From Perkinsela sp. pyNocScin1 (taxonomy: Eukaryota > Euglenozoa > Kinetoplastea > Prokinetoplastida > Perkinselidae), in NCBI GenBank assembly GCA_964019655.1, contig CAXHTR010000008.1:1240001-1304000 (forward strand): DNA of 64,000 nt, written 5' to 3'. The notes under the pieces were generated by a model. It was not told the DNA's origin and made no database searches. It saw only the letters and a list, made by a program, of their open reading frames with translations. This document shows, one piece after another, positions 17,671 through 26,129 of the stretch. A program made the translations under genes and the position numbers. How positions within the stretch are numbered: position 1 is the first letter of the stretch; each line of letters opens with the position of its first letter.

Positions 17671-18069
17671 CAAGAAGTAAAAAGCACGGAATAATATACA
17701 AAGAAATAATTGTTCCAGTAGTGAACTCCATCAAATTGATGGGTTTGACTAATAAATGGCTTAAGACTTTTCAAACTGATTGAAATTGCTGAGATACAAG
17801 GTAATGGCATCAAGATCTTTCTCAGTCACTCATCAGCACAGCCCAAAGTGCCAAATTTAGTAGATGTTATTTATCGCTTAGGATATGATTTGAAAATGTC
17901 TCGGAGCTTGATATGATGGAATCGAACTTCTCGAGTGTTCATTCCCATCCACTCACTCCCAGTGAGTGATCCACTCACAATCATTGAATACGACAAATAA
18001 ATTTATCGAAAATAAAAATTTCCCCACTTTCCCCTTCTTCCCTACACACGACCTTAAATCACTTCCCAC
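17671..18069. other. Intergenic region with short hairpin
   Basis: About 400 bp, AT-rich, between the LRR paralog 2 start and the SerRS stop. It holds a CACTCAC...GTGAGTG hairpin (17952-17969) next to a further ATCCACTCAC copy. A box-B-like GTTCGATTCC on the minus strand has no T-stem, so no tRNA is called. Confidence 0.45.
17950..17980. repeat. CACTCAC / GTGAGTG inverted repeat with extra copy
   Basis: ATCCACTCACTCCCAGTGAG continues into TGATCCACTCAC. The first CACTCAC and GTGAGTG pair as a 7-bp stem, and CCACTCAC then recurs once more directly downstream. Confidence 0.4.
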
Positions 18070-19536
18070 TTACTCTTTCACCGTGAAGCGCATCATCTCC
18101 ATTCCATCCGGCAAAAACTTGCGCAGAGCCTCCGGTACGACGACGCCCTCCGCCGTCTGGTGGTTCTCGACGATGGCGCAGACCGTCCGCGTCACAGCGC
18201 TCAGCGTCGAGTTGAGCATGTGCGGGTACTCCTTCGTGTCCCCGACGTTTGCGCCCGCGACGCCGAACCGGCACTGGATCGCCCGGCTCTGGTAGTCTGT
18301 GCAGTTCGAGCAGCTAACGAGCTCGCGGAACTTGCCGCTGCCCGGGAACCACGCCTCGAGGTCGTACTTGCGCGCCGCCGAGCCGTTCAGCGCGCCGCTC
18401 ACGATGTCCACGACACGGTATGGGACCCCAAGGGAATCATAAAAGTCCTTGGCGTTCTGGAGCATCTCGTCCTGGAGCTTCCACGATATGTTGTCGCGCG
18501 GCGAGCACACGATGAACTGCTCGATCTTGTCGAACTGGTGCACACGGAAAATCCCAGTGGTGTCGCGCCCGTGCGAGCCAGTCTCCTTCCGAAAACAGCT
18601 CGAGTACCCCGCGAGGCGGATGGGCTCCTGCAGGTCGCTTTCACTGTAAAATTGGTTGCGGTGGTAGACACACAGGGGCTGCTCGGCGGTCGCGATGAGG
18701 TACTTGTCGTCGCCGTCGCCAGACACTGAGTATAGCTGCTCGTCGAAGTCGGCGAGCTGAGCCACGTCCTTCATGGCCTCTTTTTCGAGAAAGACTGGCG
18801 GGTAGAAGGGCGTGTAGCCTCGGCTGGCGAGAAACTGGAGGGAGTAGCTCACGATGGCGCTCTGGAGGAGGACGAGGTCACCGCGGAGGACGTAGGCGCG
18901 CCCGCCGGACATCCGCGTGACGCGCTCGGAGCAGTCGAGGAGGCCGAGCTTCTCCATGAGGTCGACGTGGTTAAAGGCTTTGCGGGAAACGCAGTCGCCG
19001 CTCTGCGCCACGACGGCGTTCTCCGCCTCATCTGTGGAAATATGGACGTCTTCGTGGACGATGTTGCCAATCGTTTTGAGAAGATTGTCGCGCTGGGCCT
19101 CGAAGGACTTGGCGTTGGCCTGCTCCTGCGGGAGGATGGTGCTCGTGATGTGCTTCGAGAGAAAGCGCAGGTCCTCGGCGCTGAGGGCCTCGAGGTCGTC
19201 GACTGCAATGAGGGACACGTCAGTTTTTGTTTCTGAGAGGGTCAGCGTCGAGAGCTTTTCGAGCAGATCAGCGGGGAAGGCGTCGATCGACGGGCGGGCG
19301 GGCTGCGGGGCCGAGCCCTTGGCGGCGGCCTTCATCTTGAGGCCGACGGTCTTGCTGCAGAGCTTGACGCAGCGGTTGATCGCCTCGAGGCGGTGCTGCG
19401 CGGCACGCCACTCTCTGTCGAGGGCGATGACGGTGTCGACGGCGGAGATGTCGGCGAAGCGGCGGCGCTGGCTCTCGCGGATGAGGTCGGGGTTGCCGCC
19501 CTTCTCGGTTCGGAACTGGTTGATATCGAGTGGCAT
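18070..19536 (-). CDS. SerRS: Seryl-tRNA synthetase
   Basis: 488 residues from the ATG at 19536; the frame is open further upstream, but that stretch is the pyrimidine tract and splice acceptor. The N-terminus has the eukaryotic SerRS start (MPLDINQFRTEKGGNPDLIR) and a helical arm. Class II motifs follow: motif 1 around GYTPFYPPVFLEKEAM, motif 2 CFRKETGSHGRDTTGIFRVH (about 320) and motif 3 LNSTLSAVTRTVCAIVENHQ (about 450). It charges tRNA-Ser and, with later conversion, feeds tRNA-Sec. Kinetoplastids usually use one gene product in cytosol and mitochondrion; no clear presequence is seen. Confidence 0.95.
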   Translation of the reverse strand: MPLDINQFRTEKGGNPDLIRESQRRRFADISAVDTVIALDREWRAAQHRLEAINRCVKLCSKTVGLKMKAAAKGSAPQPARPSIDAFPADLLEKLSTLTLSETKTDVSLIAVDDLEALSAEDLRFLSKHITSTILPQEQANAKSFEAQRDNLLKTIGNIVHEDVHISTDEAENAVVAQSGDCVSRKAFNHVDLMEKLGLLDCSERVTRMSGGRAYVLRGDLVLLQSAIVSYSLQFLASRGYTPFYPPVFLEKEAMKDVAQLADFDEQLYSVSGDGDDKYLIATAEQPLCVYHRNQFYSESDLQEPIRLAGYSSCFRKETGSHGRDTTGIFRVHQFDKIEQFIVCSPRDNISWKLQDEMLQNAKDFYDSLGVPYRVVDIVSGALNGSAARKYDLEAWFPGSGKFRELVSCSNCTDYQSRAIQCRFGVAGANVGDTKEYPHMLNSTLSAVTRTVCAIVENHQTAEGVVVPEALRKFLPDGMEMMRFTVKE

Positions 19537-19956
19537 TCGCCAGAAGCGTGTGCGATGAATTTCTAGAAGGAAAGTAAAGGGAAAGGGGTGGTTGTTATAG
19601 GAAATGAAAAGAATAGAAGTCTGGGAGACTCTATACGTACCGAAAGGTAGGGAGCATCTTTCGGATTTCACACTTTTAGGATGTCAATCCTCGATCGAGG
19701 AGTAGCTTGTGAACGCAAAGCGTGGAAAGCAGGCTTCGAGTTCCTAAAGTAAGTCCCGATGAGTGTTGCCGGAAAATTCTGTTCTGTGGGCTTTATGAAA
19801 GATGACGGGAAGGCTGGAGGGCTATGAGACTTCGCTCAAAATTGTGTCAATGTTTTGAGCATTGCGGTCGAAGTTTTGAGAATTTCGAGATGAAGAAGAC
19901 TCTTCGCAAGCAGGCCTTGAGCTACCAGGTTTTCATCTTTCTCATTCATTTTTGAC
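19537..19956. other. Intergenic region between SerRS and the 646-residue orphan
   Basis: About 420 bp holding the SerRS leader and splice acceptor at its left end and otherwise mixed sequence. No gene was recognised in the remainder. Confidence 0.5.
19563..19590 (-). promoter_or_regulatory. Trans-splice acceptor of SerRS
   Basis: On the minus strand CCCTTTCCCTTTACTTTCCT continues to TCTAG, 26 nt before the ATG at 19536. The tract and AG argue that the mRNA starts here and that the longer upstream frame is not translated. Confidence 0.65.
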
Positions 19957-21897
19957 CTATTTCCCCACTCTCTCACCGGACTCGAGACGCAGTGCAATGC
20001 CCGCGTACCCGCACCGATCGACTCTATTGTAAAACGCCTCGTAGGTCTCGCTCTCCTCCTGCCCGACGATCGCGTCCCACGGCACGTCGTCCTTCTCTTG
20101 CCGCCGGGCACGGTACCTTGTATCGAGCCACTTGTTTCGGTAGTCAATGTCGGTGACCCGGACGAGGCAGCCAGCCACTACGTGCGCCTTCTGCAGGCTT
20201 TCGAGCATTCCCGGCGCGTGCATGGGGTCGCCGAGCGTCGCCTGGACCCCGAAGAGCACTTTTGTCGTCACAGTCGATGGGTTTTCTATCGTTGATACAG
20301 ATTCTCTTTCCTCGAGCGCTGCCTCCATGCGATGCAGCGCCTTTTTCGCCTCAATTGCTCTGAGAAGCGCCGGCGAGAAGTTTTCAGCGCTGTAGCTCGC
20401 CGGCATACCTGCATAAAAGTCCAGTGAGCTATCGGTCGAGGTCCGCGTCGAGTGCCTCGAGTGCAGCTTGTCGACTGCGCTGTCGCTGTACTTCGTCTCG
20501 TGAAGCTCGAGGAGCGCCAGAGCGTCGTGTGGCCCCCGGCGGGCGACACCGGCGACGCCCAGCTCCCGCATGTTGGCAATGGTCAGACTCAGCTTCTCCG
20601 CCTCGATGAACCCAGCTGCGCAGGCGATGAGCTGTGTGAGTAAAGGAAGACTTTCGCCAAGTATTGCGATGTGCGGGTCATCGGTGCTCGCTGGCTGCGA
20701 CCGGAGGCTGAGCAGGCTGAAGGCCGCGGCGGAGGCCCAGGCCTTCGAGGCTTTTAGCAAAGATTTCGGGAAGAGCTCCGCGTGGTTCGGCCGGTTGTCG
20801 CGCTTCTCGTGCTTAAGGGCGCACAGGAGCAGCCAGTTGAGCATGAACAGCGCCAGCTTGCCGGGTCGAAGCCACTCGACGAACGTGCGGATGCACGACG
20901 GGAGAAAAAAGACGAAGGCGTCCTCGCTGAAATCCGGGCCAGTGGTCTCACGGGGCTCAGCGCGGCGGGTAGTACTGCCAAATGGCTGGAAGTGCACCTC
21001 ATCACATATTTTCGCCTCATAGTGCTGCCGGCGGACAGCGTTGACTGTTTCGAGCAGTAGGCTGTGCACTTCAGCAGCCACAGGCACAAATTTTTCAATG
21101 TTGTCTGATTCACTGAGAAAGCGCTGCAGCTGGCTGCGCTCGAGCGAGAAGCTCGCGGCGATCTCTTCGAGAATGCACTGGATACGCGCGCGGAAGGCCT
21201 TGCTCATCGGCTTCGACGCGAGGACCGCGGAAGTGACGCCGGCGCTCTTGCGGGTGACCGGCGTGAGGTAAAAGTACACGTTGATGTGCTTCTCGAGGTC
21301 TGTCAGTCGGTTTTCTACTGGAAAAACTTTGCTGTGCAAATTTTCTAAAAATGCACTCGAGTGCATTGGCCGTGGGCGTTTTCTAGCCCATTCCAGCCAG
21401 CCAGAGCCCAGGGCGCAGTCCCGCTGGATCTCTTCGATAGGGCCTGGGAGGTCTTCGGGGAGAGACTCTGCTCGCATCGGCAAAGGTTTTGCCTCGAGAT
21501 ATTTGTGAAACTGGAGCGTTCGCAGTTTGCTCCGCTGCGCGATTCTGTACGACGGCAGGAGCCGCTTGCACTGCTTGGCGAGGTCGGGGCTCCGGTCCGG
21601 CGAGGCCTGGTCGGCCGCGTGGATCGACAGGTACGCCTCAATGAGAAAAATCGTTTTTTCGATTTCCTGGCGGAGCACGCGCGGGGCCACGAGTTGGTTC
21701 AGCGCCGTCTCATAGAGCTTCGTGAGCGCATGGTGGATGTCCGACGTCTCAGTGGTCACGGGGACTCGCTGGAAAAAGTCTGTGGTGCACGTCTCGATGC
21801 ACGACCGGGTCTGGGCTGTGTCGTCGCTCAGCGCGGCGGAGAACGCCAGGCCGCGGAACGTTTTGGCAATAGAAGACAGCTCGTCAATTGGTACCAT
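19957..21897 (-). CDS. Conserved-looking helical protein of unknown function
   Basis: 646 residues, GC-rich like neighbouring housekeeping genes and so probably a real, constrained gene. The predicted character is mostly alpha-helical: leucine-rich amphipathic stretches between about 30 and 300, one hydrophobic patch (LALFMLNWLLLCAL, about 360-375) too polar at its edges to be certain as a membrane span, and a charged C-terminal third. No catalytic motif or known domain was recognised and no presequence is apparent. It could be a subunit of a tethering, mitochondrial or nuclear-pore complex, but nothing in the sequence decides this. Confidence 0.6.
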   Translation of the reverse strand: MVPIDELSSIAKTFRGLAFSAALSDDTAQTRSCIETCTTDFFQRVPVTTETSDIHHALTKLYETALNQLVAPRVLRQEIEKTIFLIEAYLSIHAADQASPDRSPDLAKQCKRLLPSYRIAQRSKLRTLQFHKYLEAKPLPMRAESLPEDLPGPIEEIQRDCALGSGWLEWARKRPRPMHSSAFLENLHSKVFPVENRLTDLEKHINVYFYLTPVTRKSAGVTSAVLASKPMSKAFRARIQCILEEIAASFSLERSQLQRFLSESDNIEKFVPVAAEVHSLLLETVNAVRRQHYEAKICDEVHFQPFGSTTRRAEPRETTGPDFSEDAFVFFLPSCIRTFVEWLRPGKLALFMLNWLLLCALKHEKRDNRPNHAELFPKSLLKASKAWASAAAFSLLSLRSQPASTDDPHIAILGESLPLLTQLIACAAGFIEAEKLSLTIANMRELGVAGVARRGPHDALALLELHETKYSDSAVDKLHSRHSTRTSTDSSLDFYAGMPASYSAENFSPALLRAIEAKKALHRMEAALEERESVSTIENPSTVTTKVLFGVQATLGDPMHAPGMLESLQKAHVVAGCLVRVTDIDYRNKWLDTRYRARRQEKDDVPWDAIVGQEESETYEAFYNRVDRCGYAGIALRLESGERVGK

Positions 21898-22426
21898 ATC
21901 GAACAGCTGTGGGTCCCTCTATGAATGCATTCGAAATGGGAAAGAAGGAAAAAGGTAAAGTCGTGACCTTCGGAGTTTGGCCTCTTTAACTACAATTTAA
22001 TGGCTTGAGGGAAAGTCTTTCTTTGAAGTACAGGTGCGTGTGATTTTATAGGAGCATAAGCTTGTGCCAATGAAAAGGTGTTCCTAGGCCTTCAGCTATA
22101 CACGAATCTCAGCGCTTACAGCTACATACAGAGAAATGCACAACCGACTGCTTCAAAACACTGGGCAGTCATCCTTTATGCTTCCACTGCCCTTGTTATG
22201 TCTATCTCTGGCAAATTTACGAAGGTCAGCTCAACTAAACTACACGAAAAAGTTACCAAACACTGCCCCTCCTTGAGCACAGATACTTATGGCCAACGCA
22301 AACTACCACCACTGAGTAACCTGCACCAAAACATCGTCCTGCATACCCTCATTATCCTGAGTCACCCTTCCATAGCAACTCTTCCCTGTCATAAACACTT
22401 CTATCGAACGCTCACCACGTCCCCCA
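21898..22426. other. Long intergenic region
   Basis: About 530 bp. The part from about 22300 to 22426 is C- and A-rich on the plus strand, so purine-poor only on that strand, and lies just past the uL14m stop on the minus strand, where it would be 3'-UTR. Open frames on the plus strand here lack coding character. Confidence 0.45.
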
Positions 22427-22987
22427 CTACACCAAAAAGTTCGCCATGACTGCTGCCTTCAGAAAGAATCTGTGGTTGATGTGCCGACTCGCGGCGTACA
22501 TGATGCGCGTGCCCATCGGCGCGCCCTTGTCGTCCAATAATATCCCCGCGTTCTTGTCGAACTGCGTGACGATGCCGCTGTATCGCAGCGAGAGCGACCG
22601 GCGCGTGAGGATCACAGCGCTCTTGACGTCGCCGGGCTCGAGCTTCTGATACGCGGGCGCCTCCTCGCCGCTCTTGAAGCGCAAGACCGACACGCGCTTG
22701 ACGACGCAGGGGATCATGTTGCGGTTGGCGTACGCCTCGTGCCACTGGCGCAGGATGTAGAAGTGCCGGCAGTTGGAGTTGTCGACGCAGTTGATTTTGC
22801 CGCGGATGCTCAGCGGCGGGGTGTTCCGGACGAAGGTCCCGGCCTTGTGGTAGCACCAGCGGCGCTTTGCGAAAAAGTAATTGGCCTTTGGTTGGTACTT
22901 TGACCTGACGTGTGTCCCGCGGGTCGGCTTACCCTTCAGGGTGATGGGGTAGATGCGCTTATTCAGTGCAAATGGTGTGCCGAGCAT
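22427..22987 (-). CDS. uL14m: Mitochondrial ribosomal protein uL14m
   Basis: 186 residues from the ATG at 22987. An N-terminal extension rich in Arg/Lys/Tyr precedes a uL14 core: LSIRGKINCVDNSN, the basic GDVKSAVILTRRSLSL loop and the diagnostic DDKGAPMGTRIMYA near the end. uL14 sits at the subunit interface of the large ribosomal subunit; the extension and divergence indicate the mitoribosome. An alternative ATG at 23035 adds 16 residues encoded by clearly more AT-rich sequence, so the shorter start is preferred, though the longer N-terminus would also be basic. Confidence 0.85.
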   Translation of the reverse strand: MLGTPFALNKRIYPITLKGKPTRGTHVRSKYQPKANYFFAKRRWCYHKAGTFVRNTPPLSIRGKINCVDNSNCRHFYILRQWHEAYANRNMIPCVVKRVSVLRFKSGEEAPAYQKLEPGDVKSAVILTRRSLSLRYSGIVTQFDKNAGILLDDKGAPMGTRIMYAASRHINHRFFLKAAVMANFLV

Positions 22988-23093
22988 TTCTGAGTTTTGA
23001 TAAATATTAGATATAATTTTACGATTGAATAACATTTCTTTCAGTTAAAGGGCCGAATTGGTCATATTCACGAGAGATACCACGAACTTACCC

Positions 23094-23345
23094 CTAATAC
23101 TCCGGCCGCGTGATGCACTGGAACCACTGGGCAAAAACATCAATCTCCGCCGTGCTGCTGGTGATGCTCATCTGGTAGAACACCTTTGGGCACTGCTTGC
23201 ACGACAGCTCGGCGACGCCTTGGCCCCGCATCATGCGCACGCCGATGGCCTTGTCGCTGTCGCAGTAGGGGCAGTCAAACGTCTTGGGGCTCCGCCGGGG
23301 CACTATGGAAATCGGCTTGCGCGAGCTCTTCTTGCGCCTTCCCAT
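23094..23345 (-). CDS. ELOF1: ELOF1 (transcription elongation factor 1)
   Basis: 83 residues, the normal family length. It begins MGRRKKSSRKP, the conserved basic tail that contacts nucleosomal DNA or polymerase, then has a four-cysteine zinc ribbon: CPYC (25-28) and CKQC (49-52). The C-terminal part keeps the DVFAQWFQ segment (family: DVYSDWxD). ELOF1/Elf1 binds RNA polymerase II near the downstream DNA and helps it through nucleosomes and lesions. Confidence 0.93.
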   Translation of the reverse strand: MGRRKKSSRKPISIVPRRSPKTFDCPYCDSDKAIGVRMMRGQGVAELSCKQCPKVFYQMSITSSTAEIDVFAQWFQCITRPEY

Positions 23346-23447
23346 GACAAGAGCGAAAAGATAAAGTTTGGTATAATTTGAAGTTGCGACTCCCTTAAAT
23401 GACTTTTAACGAGATACACAGGGGTCTAGGCGCAAGATAGGCCAAAA

Positions 23448-24602
23448 TCAATGGCTGCAGTCAGATTCTCGTGAAAACTTACTCGTAAATGATTTTTGAT
23501 ACAAACGAATGGTTTCCAGATTTTCATAAAAGTAAATCTGCTGCCGGGGCTTATCTTCTAGAATCGCAGCATCCGAATCATCCGCTGGCCGCGCCAGCAT
23601 CAGCGCTGCACTACCAAAAAACCACGCAGCCACCAGCATCCAGCCGAAGCGCACGTTCATTTTAAAAAACTCGCCGCACGCAGCTGTGTCTTTTTCGTTC
23701 AAACGATGGAACCCGCGAGAGACATAGCTCAGGGCGCCGGCCAGTGCGAAATAGTATAAAGCTGACTGCCCACTGTTCATTCCGGCGAGAGCTGCGAAAA
23801 GCGCTATGACGCCGATAGCATACACCAAGTCGTCCTTCTTGCCATCGAGATAAATAGCAAACGAGCGGACGCCGATGCGGCGGTCATCTTTGATGTCTTG
23901 AAATCCGTAAATAGTATCGTACAGAATAGTCCACGCGATGGCGCAGACGTAGAGCGCCTGGCACGTCGGTAGGTCGACAGTCCCGAGGACAGCGGCATTG
24001 CCCACAAAAATGCCCCAGTTGAAGCACATGCCGAGCACAGCCTGCGGGCAGTCCGTGTGCCGCTTGGCGAGTGGATACAAAATCACGAGGGGCATCGACG
24101 CGAGCGCGATAGGCACGCAAATGGGGTTTAAGCAGAGCAGGACGCACAGGCCGAGTGCGAGGTGGCCGAAAAGCCACGCGAGGGCCACTGAGGGCGAGAC
24201 CGCGCCGCTCGCGATCGGCCTGTGCCTCGTGCGATCGACGTGGACGTCGATCCTTCTGTCCCAGAGGTCGTTGATGATGCAGCCGGCGCTGCGCATGGTG
24301 AACGCGCCGAGGGCAAAGAGCACTGGGAGCGTCGGGTCGGCCATCTGGGTGAGCTGAACGGCGGAGGGCGGCAGGTGCGCGAGGCGCGCCCAGGCGGCGC
24401 CCATGCCGAGGTAGCACGGCAGGAGCAGCAGAAACGTGCCGGTGGGCTTGTCGAAGCGAATGAGGTGCAGCCAGTTGGTGATGTGGTGGGCGGGAAGGCT
24501 CACGGTGTAATTTGATGTGTGCCGCTGGATAGTGTGGAAAGGCAATGCAGTCGGCTGCGAGCGGTAAGTGGGTCTGGGCAATCTGCAGAGTATCGGCCGC
24601 AT
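23448..24602 (-). CDS. COQ2: COQ2, 4-hydroxybenzoate polyprenyltransferase
   Basis: 384 residues from the first in-frame ATG (24602). The N-terminus is a mitochondrial presequence (MRPILCRLPRPTYRSQ). A UbiA-type fold follows with the two Asp-rich motifs: NDLWDRRID (111-119) and DTIYGFQDIKDD (229-240), plus eight or so hydrophobic segments. COQ2 attaches the polyprenyl tail to 4-hydroxybenzoate in the inner mitochondrial membrane, a committed step of ubiquinone synthesis, so this cell probably keeps a respiratory chain. An out-of-frame ATG at 24641-24643 (minus strand) lies upstream. The C-terminal about 50 residues after the last span are polar and poorly conserved. Confidence 0.93.
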   Translation of the reverse strand: MRPILCRLPRPTYRSQPTALPFHTIQRHTSNYTVSLPAHHITNWLHLIRFDKPTGTFLLLLPCYLGMGAAWARLAHLPPSAVQLTQMADPTLPVLFALGAFTMRSAGCIINDLWDRRIDVHVDRTRHRPIASGAVSPSVALAWLFGHLALGLCVLLCLNPICVPIALASMPLVILYPLAKRHTDCPQAVLGMCFNWGIFVGNAAVLGTVDLPTCQALYVCAIAWTILYDTIYGFQDIKDDRRIGVRSFAIYLDGKKDDLVYAIGVIALFAALAGMNSGQSALYYFALAGALSYVSRGFHRLNEKDTAACGEFFKMNVRFGWMLVAAWFFGSAALMLARPADDSDAAILEDKPRQQIYFYENLETIRLYQKSFTSKFSRESDCSH

Positions 24603-24965
24603 TGGAGAACGTAAAATTGGTATACGAGGAAAAGTTTGACCATCTGAGTACAAATAATTCAGCCGAATTTTTATGCGATTCGGCAGGCTGGCACAGCAAT
24701 TCTCTACTTTTAAAAAAAGTTAAGCTGGCTGGCCCCAATGTCAATCTATAGAATCTGGCCCCGAAAGCCTTATGATACTTTGCATGGTAGATTCGTAGGG
24801 ATTTTGAGCCTAAACAAGGTGCCCTGGAGTCACTTGAGAGTATACTGACCTCTCGTCAGAGGTTGAAAAGCACTTGGCGAGATCCTTAAGTCTTTTGGGT
24901 CCCATAGACGTAATTCACTGAGCTTACATCTCTCATCCTCTCTGTTATCTTTTGTCCCCTTTTTT
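24603..24965. other. Intergenic region with AG/CT-rich tract
   Basis: About 360 bp. It contains an ACCTCT-CGTC-AGAGGT hairpin (24848-24863) and a CT-rich run near 24930-24965 on the plus strand. No gene was recognised. Confidence 0.4.
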
Positions 24966-25976
24966 TTATCCATTTAATTCATGCATGAGCCGCGCCATAT
25001 CCTTCGCATCCTTTTCACAGAGTTGCGGCAGCCCGCCGCGCCCATGCGCACTTTTCGCCTTCGACAAATCTCCGAAAAGCCGCCCGATAGCCATTTTGTT
25101 CAAGCGAAAGCTCTCGTGGACTCTTTTTTGAAAAGTGTGGAACGACAGGCGCTGGAACGGCGCCCAGAGCATGAGCGCACTCAGGCACATGCGGTGCACA
25201 TAGAGAAGGCAGAGCTGCACGCTCACAAACAGCGATGTCACCTTGAGCCCCGAGAATGCCGAGAGCGCCATCGAGACGGCCGTGAAGGTCCCAATGTTCT
25301 CGATGAAAAGAAAATAGAACAAGTAGTTCGCATAGGCGTACGCTCCCAGCGGCAGGGCGTGGAGCGCCCAAGAAAAGGTCTCAAGGCGGTTGCTCACGAA
25401 GATGTACCGCTGGAAGGCGTCTAGAATAAGCGCCTCGGCCGCGTGGGCGGGCTTTTCGTCGTCATCGAAGCCACCAGTGGGGCCCTGGTGGTGGAGGTAG
25501 GTATTTAGTAGAGAAATGCAGAGATTCACGCAGAGTGCAATGCACAGAGCGCTGCAGAAACGCAAAATGACTCTCAGAGAGTGAAAGGGCAGTGCATCCA
25601 TGTGTTTGACTAAGTTCCAGAGGAGCCCCTCAGCTTTTTTCATTATTGTTGTCTCTTCGTTGATTGCCGCACTGAGTGACTGCGCCATCGCCGTAAGCTC
25701 AGAAATGTCTATGTCCATGAGGGCCCTGTTGTGCTCGACGGTGCGAGTGGACTGCAGCTTCGGGTTCACGTGCGCATTGGGCTCTTCCACTGTTCGCTGC
25801 AGTGGGCCGCAGCCAATGCCGTGCAGTGCGCAGAGCTGGGGGCTGTACGGGGTCTGTGTCTGTACGACTGAAGTTTGAGATGTACTTGTGTCACTGTCGC
25901 CTTTCTGCGAGCACATAAAGCTAATCGTTGGATAGACAAAAAGTGCAATCACGAGAAAATTCAGATTCAAACGCAT
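24966..25976 (-). CDS. Secretory-pathway membrane protein with signal peptide, unknown
   Basis: 336 residues from the ATG at 25976. A strong signal peptide (MRLNLNFLVIALFVYPTISF) is followed by a lumenal, Cys-containing, Ser/Thr/Gln-rich part (25-115) and a helical stretch (about 85-125). A hydrophobic segment (about 135-160) and two or three more (about 210-280) follow, then a basic cytosolic tail. Signal peptide, lumenal cysteines, helix and clustered C-terminal spans recall KAR5/GEX1 nuclear-fusion proteins in outline only, with no sequence motif to support it. An ER or nuclear-envelope location is plausible. Not recognised. Confidence 0.55.
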   Translation of the reverse strand: MRLNLNFLVIALFVYPTISFMCSQKGDSDTSTSQTSVVQTQTPYSPQLCALHGIGCGPLQRTVEEPNAHVNPKLQSTRTVEHNRALMDIDISELTAMAQSLSAAINEETTIMKKAEGLLWNLVKHMDALPFHSLRVILRFCSALCIALCVNLCISLLNTYLHHQGPTGGFDDDEKPAHAAEALILDAFQRYIFVSNRLETFSWALHALPLGAYAYANYLFYFLFIENIGTFTAVSMALSAFSGLKVTSLFVSVQLCLLYVHRMCLSALMLWAPFQRLSFHTFQKRVHESFRLNKMAIGRLFGDLSKAKSAHGRGGLPQLCEKDAKDMARLMHELNG

Positions 25977-26129
25977 CTGCCACACATTCTGTTGCCCTTC
26001 TCTGTTTCTTTTTTCCTATTGTAAATTATTAAAGAATACTTAATAGAAATCCGTTCGAGCTTCGAATGAAAGAGTGCCTTCTTCCTATAAATTGCAATTC
26101 ACCAAATCAGTATTCGCACACTAAAATCC

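Noticed and set aside
17915-17990. Possible tRNA on the minus strand (box-B-like GTTCGATTCC)
   Set aside because: The bases around it cannot form a T-stem, and no box A or acceptor stem is found at the right distance.
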